Made by a program: the position numbers and the translations under genes. Source: Nematostella vectensis (Eukaryota; Cnidaria; Anthozoa; Actiniaria; Edwardsiidae). Taken from it: DNA of 64,000 nucleotides. This document shows, piece by piece, positions 38,501 to 47,786 of this stretch. Below the pieces are notes generated by a model. That model was not told the origin of the DNA. It made no database searches and was given only the letters and a program-made list of their open reading frames with translations. The stretch covers positions 10,922,887-10,986,886 of the forward strand of contig NC_064034.1 in the NCBI RefSeq assembly GCF_932526225.1, written 5' to 3'. Positions within the stretch are counted from its first letter, which is position 1. Every line of letters starts with the position of its first letter.

Positions 38501-41500
38501 ACCAAAAGGTATTGAGTGAGAATAACCATTAGGACGTTCTAGCAGCTCAGTGCCAAAAAGGTATTGAGTGAGAATAACCATTAGGACGTTCTAGCAGCTC
38601 AGTGCCAAAAACCATGTACGAAGATAATTTCCATGGCTTAACACATAGTTTTAGGGTAGGCTTTGGATATATATTGTAATTCAATCGATAGTGTTTGCAC
38701 CGACGTAAATAACATTTTTGGAAGTTTGAGTAATTATACCAAAATTCCCACAGAATTAAAACGTGGAAAGTTTTCCTGGTACAAGCTTTTTGACGCCCTT
38801 TGTTGGAAATTGCACGATTCTCTGCTGAAATCTGTCTTGTCATTTATCAAGGTAAGATATACGAAGAGATCACTACTTTTCTCAAGCTCTCACCCGGCAT
38901 TTCCCTTCGATGCACACATCCCGCCTTTCAGGGGCGCGATAACATGGGGTGCCATCTGCGACCGGACCCAGGATTTCCGCCACGTTCCCTCGCCGGCAGT
39001 ACAATGTGCAAGGCGCGTGACCTGAAAAACGTAAATCATACGGCAAACGTAAATCATACGGCAAACGTAAATCATACGGCAAACGTAAATCATACGGCAA
39101 ACAGCCTGTTATAAAGATGGGGCTATAAAGATGCCTATCATGAAATACACTCTTTTTTTTATAAGAACGTCTAATTTTCAGTTGAGGCTGAGCCGTTCTA
39201 ATTTTTGTGACATTTTTTAAGGCTGAATATGTACAATGTTCTTAAATTTTAGTGTATATAAGAATGTAATACCCAATGAATTATTAGGAAGAGAGTTACA
39301 CTAATGATCAATAGCAATAATAAGGTTGTTACTATAAGCACAATTTGATTCTGCATTTTAGAACGCATATCAGGACTAAAAAGGCAATACTTTTCTGCTA
39401 CTGCATCTGGCATGTTCTTAGCATGTTCTTAAAATTTGTTGAAATCTCAGGCTGGACGTTCTTATAAAAAAGGTTCTTATAACAAAAAAAAGAGTGTACC
39501 AGATAAGCCGAAACCAGCGCTCTCTCTGCCTGCTCGATCAAAAATGTTTCGTTCACCAGCTCTGAGTCAGACGTTAGGAAGTTTTTCAGATCTTTTCTGC
39601 CCTTGCCATTTTTATGTGTTGTATTTTGTAACTTGTCACTTTTATGTACAGTTATTGTAAACAGAGCCCCATTCAAACCTCTGTTAAAATATTGTAAATA
39701 TATAAATAAAATAAAATTTAAAAATGTTGCCCAGTGATTGCACGTGGTCATCGCATGGCTTCATATGCCATTCCATCCAACAAAACCAGTCACACAACAA
39801 TTCTATTCAATATAATTATGTTGGTACTGCTTACTCATGTAGTATTGTGACGGGTAACCCTGTGTTGTGCACTGTTCGTTGCGCCAGTCCGCCCCGTTTG
39901 GACAAGTCTACAAAGTGTAACAGATCACACATCCAAATACAGTACGCAGCTATAAAAAAAAGTATAAAATTCGACCAACTGCTATTTCTAGGGGGGCGTA
40001 CAACGTTTTTTCTCCGATTGTGCTATCTCTTAGGAATTATTAAGACCACACCCAATTTGTCATCTCCTAAGGGTAAGAATTTCTGTTGACCACGCCCAAA
40101 GAATCATCCCTTATAGGGTTAAAATCGGTTTTGCCGACGGTCACCCTAGTCTGTCGGAGTCCCCCCCACACACACACAACCAAATACATACGAAAGCCCA
40201 GCTTGAGAGTAGAGTCAGGGGTAGGTAGGAATTTGTGAAAAACTGAACATTGGCACTTACTTGCTTCTTGCATATGGTAGTAGTGTGTGAATAACGGAAC
40301 ATTGGCACTTACTTGCTTCTTGCATATGGTAGTAGTGTGTGAAAAACTGAACATTGGCACTTACTTGCTTCTTGCATATGGTGGTAGTGTGTGAATAACG
40401 GAACATTGGCACTTACTTGCTTCTTGCATATGGTAGTAGTGTGTGAAAAACTGAACATTGGCACTTACTTGCTTCTTGCATATGGTGGTAGTGTGTGAAT
40501 AACGGAACATTGGCACTTACTTGCTTCTTGCATATGGTGGTATTGTGTGAATAACGGAACATTGGCACTTACTTGCTTCTTGCATACGGTGGTAGTGTGT
40601 GAATAACAGAACATTGGCACTTACTTGCTTCTTGCATATGGTGGTATTGTGTGAATAACGGAACATTGGCACTTACCTGCTTCTTGCATATGGTAGTAGT
40701 GTGTTAATAACGGAACATTGGCACTTACCTGCTTCTTGCATATGGTAGTAGTGTGTGAATAACGGAACATTGGCACTTACCTGCTTCTTGCATATGGTAG
40801 TAGTGTGTGAATAACGGAACATTGGCACTTACTTGCTTCTTGCATATGGTGGTATTGTGTGAATAACGGAACATTGGCACTTACCTGCTTCTTGCATATG
40901 GTAGTAGTGTGTGAATAACGGAACATTGGCACTTACTTGCTTCTTGCATATGGTGGTAGTGTGTGAATAAGAGAACATTGGCACTTACTTGCTTCTTGCA
41001 TATGGTAGTAGTGTGTGAATAACAGAACATTGGCACTTACTTGCTTCTTGCATATGGTAGTAGCGTGTGAATAACGGAACATTGGCACTTACTTGCTTCT
41101 TGCATATGGTAGTAGTGTGTGAATAACGGAACATTGGCACTTACTTGCATCTTGCATATGGTAGTAGCGTGTGAATAACAGAATATTGGCACTTACTTGC
41201 TTCTTGCATATGGTGGTAGTGTTTGAATAACGGAACAGTGGCACTTACTTGCTTCTTGCATATGGTAGTAGTGTGTGAATAACGGAACATTGGCACTTAC
41301 TTGCATCTTGCATATGGTAGTAGCGTGTGAATAACGGAACATTGGCACTTACTTGCTTCTTGCATATGGTAGTAGCGTGTGAATAACGGAACATTGGCAC
41401 TTACCTGCTTCTTGCATATGGAAGTAGTGTGTGAATAACGGAACATTGTCACTTACTTGCATCTTGCATATGGTAGTAGCGTGTGAATAACGGAACATTG

Positions 41501-44500
41501 GCACTTACCTGCTTCTTGCATATGGTAGTAGCGTGTGAATAACGGAACATTGGCACTTACCTGCTTCTTGCATATGGTAGTAGTGTGTGAATAACGGAAC
41601 ATTGGCACTTACTTGCTTCTTGCATATTCTCCATTCACCCTTGTGAGTTCCGACACAATCTTTTCCTCCAAACTGGGGACTATAACACAGCAAGAAAAAG
41701 CTATATGATTCTAGAAATAAACATTTGCACGTTGAAAGAGGTTTCTCTCTATCAACAGCTAAGCAAGAACTATATCTTTTACTGCGTCAAGTGTTCGAGA
41801 TTAACGGTAATGAGAGATACATTCGTAAGGACGATGGTACAAATCGATAAACACATATGACGAAACTCTAAGAAGGTCAATCACGCTGCCATTTTATGCT
41901 CCCTTTAAATGCCGAGTGATTCAAAGCTTCCATTTACATAGGCTCATTCAAGCGATTAACCAATATAGTTTCATTCAAATATCGTCAATAACGTATCAGA
42001 CCTTATTCGTAGATTGTTATTTTGAAGTTTTCTTGCGAATAAACCGTTTTATTTTCAAATGTAAACAATAACAAAGGAGTGGTTGATCGACATTCTTTAA
42101 GTACTCACGATGGGTTGGTGCACGTGCGCACACGATGCTGAACTCCAAAACCGCACGTGACTGTACACGCACTGTACTCGCCCCAGTCACTCCACTGTCC
42201 GTCCACTGGCGGTGGAAGACTGGCACCGACCTCTACACATCGGCCTTTCATGCACCACTGATACAAAAGTACGCACATACAGTCTTAATTCTAATTGTTG
42301 CACTGCACTGCACTGTATTGTATTGTATTGACTTCGTTATTTTGCTACCGACCAAATCTGCCACCCTATGTAGCAGGGGAAAAGGGCAGAAAAGTAGAGG
42401 TAACTGCGTTAGCTAAGGAATCAGAAAAAAAAGTGAAAACCTAATTCTCCCCTTTTACCTTTCTCCAGCCGCACGCGGTGCCATCGACAGGCGGGCTGCC
42501 CCGGGCCACGCAAGAGTTCCCACGGTAACAAAACATCTGGTCACACTGGTGCTGCGATACAAGATGGATAAATAGATTAATAAGCATCAGAAGAATCGAA
42601 AGCGATCAACCATTTTCATCAAATGACAGCATATAACCCATTATTGCTCCGACGATGGACGCTCGAAACGTCAGCGTAACTACTCTGTCTCACAGAGGCG
42701 TTTAACCTACCTTTTCGTGTTGATTTATAGCTTGTCTACACCACGCCTACACAGACCATCTAGTCTTTCTACGGCTTGTCTTTAGTATTTCTAGTTATAC
42801 CATATATTGATAGACTAACATGGGTGACGGGGCACCGCGTGTATCCTTTATCATGAAAGACAAGGTGCTTGAGCGCGTTAGATGATTAAGCCATTGTACA
42901 TATATAATGCGTATTATTTACTAGCGTGAGACTAACCTGGGTGATGGGGCACCGTTTGTACCCTCTACCGTACATCATGGTGCACTGCTCATCTGCGTCG
43001 ATATTGAAGCCGGGAGGGCGTGACGGGATTTTAATTAGCTTAGGCGGCAGGTTGTCGTAGCATTCATGCCCACTATTTTACAAGAGAATGAACGTCAAGG
43101 CCTTAGAGATTAGTAGCCTACAAATCACATGTCCATTTTTTGACAGAGATCTAAGGGAACCAACGAGACCTCGACAGAAAAAGTCCATTGACCCTATGAA
43201 TACAAATGCAGAACGCCAGTGCTGAAAAACGCAAGACTAGTTCCAGTACCGCGCGGTTAAACCAGCCTTTTTGTTTTGAAATGGCGGCTTTTCACCGGCG
43301 AACCGTGACATTTTGGCGAATGCTAAGAAAACTAGACCAAACATAAGGTTATAATTTTCCTTATGACTCCATCATTATCAAACCAATCTGTCATCTTTTG
43401 TACAGTATGGTTTTAATGCTGGACAGTTTGTCAAGACAGCGACTGAAGTCAGCCTTTCGTACCTTTACTCGAACGATTCAACACTACGATTGTGTTTGTG
43501 TTCACCAGAGCACGCGCATGCGCATACCTTATTCAGCACTGCCATGCAGTACGTTTTTGTGAAAAGCGTACACTAGCATTTGGACAAAAAAACTATGCTC
43601 CATAGGCAAAGAGTCTTGAAAGACTTCAAAAGCCATGGAAAGGGTAATTGTGATTCGTAATCAGAATCCTCACTTACGCAAAACTCTGTTTAAGCTCTTT
43701 TCTGCTGCATTTGGACCAAGTAAAGGCGTCCGGGCCACTTGGTTGTCCGGACGTCATAATATGCCCAGAACAATCACCCGTATCATGGTCTACGCCCAAA
43801 CTAAGGAGAAGGAAATGATACTTGATAATATCGGCAGTCCTACTAGATGTTACATACAGTAGAGAGTTGTCAAAACTCTCTGCATACTGGTTATATGACA
43901 TAAATATACCTAAACATCCAGAGTAACTAAACTACAAGCCGGATCTTATTTGGGTTTTTTTTCAGAAATGATCTACTTTCCATTATTGGGAAACCTGTGG
44001 GACGAGTGACCTTGGTCCCAGTGAACCTCGACTGCGCGTTCGAAAATAAAATATTTCCGGATAACCCCAAAAAGAGAGCAAGGTTAGAAATTTTGAGTAA
44101 CGGTTATACCGCGGCTTGTGATAAACCATAACGTACTTGTGGGCCATCTCGTGAGCGATTGAGAAAGCAGTCTGGAGTCCTTGATCGTCGTTCACGCTGG
44201 CTGAATACCGACTTTCGCACGAGTAGCCACAGAACGCCAGACCTGATATGAAAATTATTGGCTTGACATTTATAAAGTACTGAAGTAAACACTTTAGCTA
44301 AAGTTATGGCTATTGATCTTTTCGCATACTACTTTATCTCCATTTTCTTTGATTCGTATATGGCAATAGATTACATGTTGAATACAAGAGAATGCGTGGA
44401 CTTCCTCCCGGTCGTCAGAGTTATTACAGATCGTGGTAGCATCAACTCTATATGACACCTTACCATTAAGACTGCAATCGGCGAGACCGCATATGCGCCT

Positions 44501-47500
44501 GCAAATAGAGAAAACAAGTTTGATAATGAAGCAATACGAAGGCGCAGTAGAGAAATGGGTAAAAGGTAAGGTATGCAGCCAACATGTGTTCTTAACCGCC
44601 AATCCTCCCGTCCCCGGGGAATGGGGTCAAGAGATGACAAGGATAGCAGGGAAGGTGGTCTTATCATCTCCAACTGATGCAAACTGTAAATTAACCATAG
44701 TACACTACTATTGGGCGTCTTAAGTGACTCACTTGGTTATAAGCACGGCGTTGTCAAAGTGTTCAGGTGCCGCGGGTGGACTGTTGTGTTGCTCGGCCCA
44801 TAGGGAGAAGCGGTTCAAGTAGCTGCCACCAGAACGGATGTTATGTTTGGTGAAGTTCAGGAATGGCTGCAGCCAATAGTAACAACGTTAGGACGATTGA
44901 TATAGAAACAAAAGAAATCCCTAAGTCTGTATGTCCGTCCTTCCGTCTGTCTGTCTCATCACCTCTTCTCGTTGTATGATGATCACTTTGACCAGTACAG
45001 CTGTGAGATTCATTCCTGTCGACGGATCGGCGTACAGCCTGTTCACCTAGAATAAGAATATTAGATGTTATACAACGACACTCGTAAATCGCCCGCTCTG
45101 ATTGGTCAAGGGTCCATGTGCTATTACGTCAGCATGCGCGCGCGGGCTCAACAAAACTAGATTGTAACGTAAGAAAACATTTTCATTGTTGTATAACAAA
45201 TAGAGCTCAATCTTTTTGTGCGTCTGTCCTCTAACACATGCACAGATGTCACCGCGTATCAACAACAGCAAGTGCGTATCGTTGCGTACTTTTTTGTTCA
45301 CTTTTTTTGCGCTGTGACGTCATCTGCGCATCTAAGGACAGGCGCACGCAAAAATTAGATCCATATGTTGTCGGAATTATAGGTAGCATTCAAAAGTTGA
45401 TCATATATTACTGATAGACTCACCATATTGGCCAGGTTAGCGATATAGTCCACGGCGCGGTCTTTGTAGAACTCTGACGTCACGTGATCCATTGTTATCA
45501 TGTATTCAATCACCTTTCTTCCTAAAGGCTTTGTGGGTAACGATCGTTTTATTGTCTGCGGGGCTGTTGAGTGAGATACAAATATTTCTGCTTTAACTAA
45601 CCTTCAAGGAATATGTACCTATATATTACATAAGGTTGCACTCGAGGAATCGATGTGTCGTTACCTGCAGGGGTCATATATTAAACAAAAAAAGCGTGAA
45701 TAAAACAAATCCAGGTTGGAAATATGTAGCATAGTTGTTTTATGTGCCTGTAAACAAATACATGCCGTTCAGAGACCAGTATTATTCCATTTGTACTCAT
45801 GGAGTCTCCGAGTGTAACATTAATTGAAATAGGTGTATAATCCCAAAAACACCCATTCGTGGTAGCCTCACAGTGCAACCACATTTGTTACATTGCTGTG
45901 TAACTATCTTTGCCATACATATCCTACCTCGCACCGGACTCTGCTTTAAGGAGGGCCGCAGGCTACGCCGTGATATCACGTGGTGTCCGTCACCATGAAG
46001 TGCTGCGCGTTTTTTCAGGTCAGCGGTTACTGGTTCCAGCTTGTGTAAGTGCTGTTGGACTACTATGGATCCGCTCTGTTTTTAAACAAAAGCCATCAAT
46101 CATCTTTATCCGATCTAGGCAAAGCGTACGTTGTAGTATATTAGGAAAGCCCGGGTAATTAACCGCGCACTAGGTTTGTTCCAAAGGGCACCCCAACTCC
46201 TTGTGCTTTTACAAATTCAGATACCTTTTGAGAATACAAAGTGCATACAGAAGTTCAGCGTACTCACTAATGACAGTCGTTCCCCCCTTAAAAAAGGGTG
46301 ACAACGCACGCATGATCTGCGCATACTGCGCATTTTTGGCAACTCATGGCAAGAAAACAGAAACATGAAAAAAGCCCGGATTAGCATGCCCCGTGTATGG
46401 GAGAATCTCGTCTGGGTTTTGGAAAGTGAGTCTATTGAGCTATTGGCCCTGTCAATTTAAGATGGAGTGAATTTCACACATTGAGCTTGCTGCTGAAGTG
46501 AGCATACATTCGTATAGCGTTTTTATAGTCTACGTCACGTAAGCCCTTGTCGGCCACACCTTTGTTATTGATTTCAACAAGACAATTTATGAGAAGAAAT
46601 CTCAAAGTGCCCCCTAAAATGAAATGTGATGCATTATTTGCAGAATTCACCTTGAAATTTCGCAACGAACAATTCTCCAAATCAACCGATGGGAATGAAA
46701 TCATTCATACATTATTGGTACTTTGCTAGAAAGATAAAATGGCGGTGGCTAACAAGAACCCTAAAAGGCGTGGCTCATAGGTTATGCACTTACCAGCTCC
46801 CCGGTCTTGATATCTCGGCGTAGCGCCACCAAGGAGCCTGGTTCCGATACCACGTGACCATGATAAAAGTCAGCCTCGGGTTTGTGTAGCAGCTTTTCTG
46901 TCATGCCGTCTTTTCTGAGTCGCTCTACCATGAGCTCACGGTGAATGCCATCCGATGGCTCCAGCTGTAACTCCATGTCTTTACCAAATATGGGCAGCCG
47001 CAGGAGGTTCCGGGGTGGATCGCGACGTAGTCGTTGGTTGTCTAGTTTTATGACGTCATATTCCGGAACTGGGAAACAACAATAGATCAGCGCAGGTAGT
47101 TGCTATAGTTACAATTGCGGGAGATAGGTGCTATAGTTACCATTGCCGGTAATATTTGCTATAGTTACCATGGTTTGATGAGTCGGCCTCGAAGTAATGC
47201 ACCTTCTCGTCTCTGGTCATCACCTCGTGTAGATTACTTAAGTGTTGAGTAGGTGGAGACGCCTGTCAATCACATGTCACGTGGTTATGGAATACTCTTC
47301 TCAAATCGTGATGGTCATACAGTAATTTAAACATTTTATAAAGGCAAGTGCCCAGTTTAAATCGAGACAAGAGGTTAGGTTAGGTTGAAATGAGATAAAA
47401 TGCATTGATCACTTTCGCAAAACAAATTTGGAAATAAAACGGGCTAAATAAAAAAAAGTACAGTCGCTACATGATGGTCATCATAGTTTATATGCCGCTT

Positions 47501-47786
47501 AATATATGCAGTTCTGTTCAAGGGAGAGGGGTTTAAAACCCCCTGGGCTGCCAAAGGAATATTATGCGCAAAAAGCTTTCAAGATTACTCTATTCTGTAG
47601 TCTTCGGGAGCCAGAAAGTCAATGTATTGAAATATTTTTCACCTCCGTTGCCAGGTCAAACCCCATCTCAGTAAAAAGCTAGATCCGCCCCTGATGAATG
47701 CTACATCTTTAATGCACCTCGAACGAACTTACCATTGTGAGGAAGGCCGGCAAAAAAGCCAGCAAGCAAAGTACACGCATCATCAT
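26568..47786 (-). CDS. ADAMTS-type metalloprotease with two C-terminal WSC-like domains, gene B (25 exons)
   Basis: Spliced minus-strand model of about 1145 aa. Exons in coding order: 47786-47733, 47262-47169, 47068-46794, 46075-45928, 45563-45424, 45046-44963, 44866-44733, 44498-44464, 44242-44137, 43800-43678, 43072-42937, 42551-42459, 42257-42109, 41679-41613, 39907-39835, 39021-38894, 38495-38369, 37564-37475, 35729-35554, 34703-34631, 34416-34290, 30977-30770, 30474-30288, 29665-29411, 26923-26568. The first exon is an 18-residue signal peptide with three tandem ATG codons. A propeptide follows (basic site IKR before SLPTK, about residue 197), then a catalytic domain with HEMAHNLGVDHD (352-363) and Met-turn IMTSG, a disintegrin-like region, TSP1 ([17 protein letters not shown]), a cysteine-rich and spacer region, and further TSP1 repeats. 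Two WSC-like cysteine domains end the protein. Exons of 84, 134, 35, 106, 136, 149, 67 and 90 bp match gene A exactly in length and phase. Exon 23 has a junction problem (see findings). Exon 20 (73 bp) is the least certain. Confidence 0.88.
27040..29030. repeat. 47-bp minisatellite, about 42 copies, each with TGACTCA
   Basis: The unit is GGGGCCTCTCACCACGGGTG ACTCAGTGTGTTAGCGTGTC AGCGTAT, with scattered variants (GTGAGTCAG, GCGTCAGCGC). The array lies in the last intron of gene B. The unit resembles the front half of a tRNA-derived SINE, and a B-box-like GGTTCGACTCCCGG follows the last unit. Confidence 0.95.
29031..29075 (+). mobile_element. tRNA-derived SINE-like fragment with B box
   Basis: CACCTCTGCTGAAACTGGTT CGACTCCCGGTCGAGACATG GG contains a good match to the RNA polymerase III B box (GGTTCGANTCC). 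The preceding repeat unit has an A-box-like TGACTCAGTGTGTTAGCG at a suitable distance. No intact tRNA cloverleaf was found. Confidence 0.5.
30590..30726. mobile_element. Poly-G/C-ended short element
   Basis: On the minus strand it starts GGCGCGTACTTTAGGGGGAG with a G-run and TGCGTATGATG, and ends near CCCCCTAAGTAAATCCTGGG. The ends resemble those around the G-runs at 25601 and 61235. It sits in the intron between exons 22 and 23 of gene B. Confidence 0.5.
31036..31410 (-). repeat. 27-bp minisatellite with gene B exon 21 donor, distal block
   Basis: Minus-strand unit AAGCTTGTCAGCCTAAGTAA GTCACGC, about 13 copies. It contains TGTCAGCCTAA, the last 11 bases of exon 21, followed by its donor GTAAGTCACGC. 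It is separated from the proximal block (34151-34310) by a retroelement insertion. Confidence 0.93.
31476..31900 (-). pseudogene. RNase H/integrase remnant of the LTR retroelement
   Basis: Fragments [15 protein letters not shown] (post-RT region), [20 protein letters not shown] and the integrase core [16 protein letters not shown] up to YYPAT, in more than one frame. Translation then runs straight into LTR sequence, showing a terminal deletion. Confidence 0.85.
32075..33085 (-). pseudogene. Protease and reverse transcriptase fragment of the LTR retroelement
   Basis: 336-codon frame. It contains an aspartic protease motif ([12 protein letters not shown], then LFGREWL) and reverse transcriptase motifs ([38 protein letters not shown]). 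It is cut off soon after the catalytic YLDD, where the frame breaks. Confidence 0.88.
33090..33908 (-). pseudogene. Gag-like region of the LTR retroelement with two zinc knuckles
   Basis: The frame starting at 33908 ([20 protein letters not shown]) and a second frame ending near 33220 are separated by a break near 33600. In another frame, near 33220-33305, lie two CCHC knuckles: [13 protein letters not shown] and [14 protein letters not shown]. Several shifts make it nonfunctional as written. Confidence 0.8.
34003..34150 (-). repeat. 5' LTR of the retroelement
   Basis: 148 bp with TG...CA ends read on the minus strand. Its last 60 bases match the remnant 3' LTR at 31417-31475 with a handful of differences, so the insertion is not very recent. 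Confidence 0.8.
34151..34310 (-). repeat. 27-bp minisatellite with exon 21 donor, proximal block
   Basis: About five units of the same repeat run up to and into the 3' end of exon 21 (34290), so the true donor is the first unit of the array. Units contain GACAGGCTTGCGTGACTTAG variants on the plus strand. Confidence 0.9.
35730..37345 (-). repeat. 32-33-bp minisatellite abutting the exon 19 acceptor (gene B), about 50 copies
   Basis: Plus-strand unit GATGTAAAGAGCCAGGGATA AAACAGTGGAAC. On the coding strand each unit is pyrimidine-rich (CTTTACATCGTTCTACTGTT TTTATCCC), and the last one, with TTTTTAG in place of TTTTTAT, is the acceptor of exon 19. Distal units carry the variants GAGCTAGGGAATAAAAACAG. 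The array fills the intron between exons 18 and 19. Confidence 0.93.
37560..37852 (-). repeat. 26-bp minisatellite containing the exon 18 acceptor (gene B), about 11 copies
   Basis: Plus-strand unit CTGATACGAATATCCCTATT AAATAC. Read on the coding strand, each unit ends ATTCGTATCAG followed by GTAT, which is the exon 18 acceptor and the first bases of that exon, so many tandem acceptors precede the true one. Confidence 0.93.
37866..38026. mobile_element. MITE copy 3 (short)
   Basis: Left end TAGGCGACTTGCGCTAAGGA then ACCACGTGAC; right end GCAAGTCGCCTATCG. The interior is internally deleted relative to copies 1 and 4. It lies in intron 17 of gene B, right after the 26-bp repeat array. Confidence 0.6.
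38130..38300 (-). pseudogene. Two decayed duplicates of exon 17 3' end (gene B)
   Basis: The exon 17 block (plus strand TATGGCTCTGGTCTGTGTAC, then GACACATTCGCTTCCGT) recurs as TATGGTTCTGGTCTGTGTAT, GGACACATTCGCTCCCGT at about 38255-38305 and as GTCTTTGTACTTGGACACAT TCGTTCCTGT at about 38150-38182, with the same TTGATTATTAATNNATCATT intron between. The donors are altered. A short TTAGGG tract (about 38133-38152) lies beside the outer copy. Confidence 0.75.
38503..38612. repeat. Two-copy direct repeat, about 60 bp
   Basis: CCAAAAAGGTATTGAGTGAG AATAACCATTAGGACGTTCT AGCAGCTCAGTG occurs twice in a row in the intron before exon 17 of gene B. Confidence 0.85.
39030..39103. repeat. 18-bp tandem repeat next to the exon 16 acceptor (gene B)
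   Basis: CGTAAATCATACGGCAAA four times. On the coding strand the last unit runs into the pyrimidine tract and acceptor (ATTTACGTTTTTCAG) of exon 16. Confidence 0.9.
39985..40175. repeat. Diverged relative of the 625-bp satellite
   Basis: CTGTTGACCACGCCCAAAGA, TTAAAATCGGTTTTGCCGAC and GGAGTCCCCCC parallel the satellite stretch CTGTTGACCACACCTAAAGA, TTAAAATTGATTTTGCTGAC and GGGAGCCCCCC. A single copy in gene B. Confidence 0.65.
40230..41626 (-). repeat. 52-bp minisatellite carrying the exon 14 donor (gene B), about 27 copies
   Basis: Plus-strand unit TTGCTTCTTGCATATGGTAG TAGTGTGTGAATAACGGAAC ATTGGCACTTAC. On the coding strand every unit includes ATATGCAAGAAGCAA, the last 15 bases of exon 14 (encoding ICKKQ), followed by the donor GTAAGTGCC. 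Confidence 0.95.
42812..42875 (-). pseudogene. Decayed duplicate of exon 11 3' end and donor (gene B)
   Basis: Plus-strand TAGACTAACATGGGTGACGG GGCACCGCGTGTATCC mirrors the true boundary GAGACTAACCTGGGTGATGG GGCACCGTTTGTACCC at about 42928. The splice-adjacent CAG has become CAT. Confidence 0.75.
47085..47175 (-). repeat. Three-copy repeat of the exon 2 donor region (gene B)
   Basis: Plus-strand GCTATAGTTACCATGG at the true exon 2 donor recurs as GCTATAGTTACCATTGCCGG and GCTATAGTTACAATTGCGGG at about 30-35 bp spacing, each preserving the donor core GTAACTATAGC on the coding strand (one with A for C). Confidence 0.75.

Noticed and set aside
42645-42700. Motif CGACGATGGACGCTCGAAAC as the end of a Penelope-like element
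   Set aside because: Only a short match to a motif I vaguely associate with such elements; no reverse transcriptase or endonuclease nearby.
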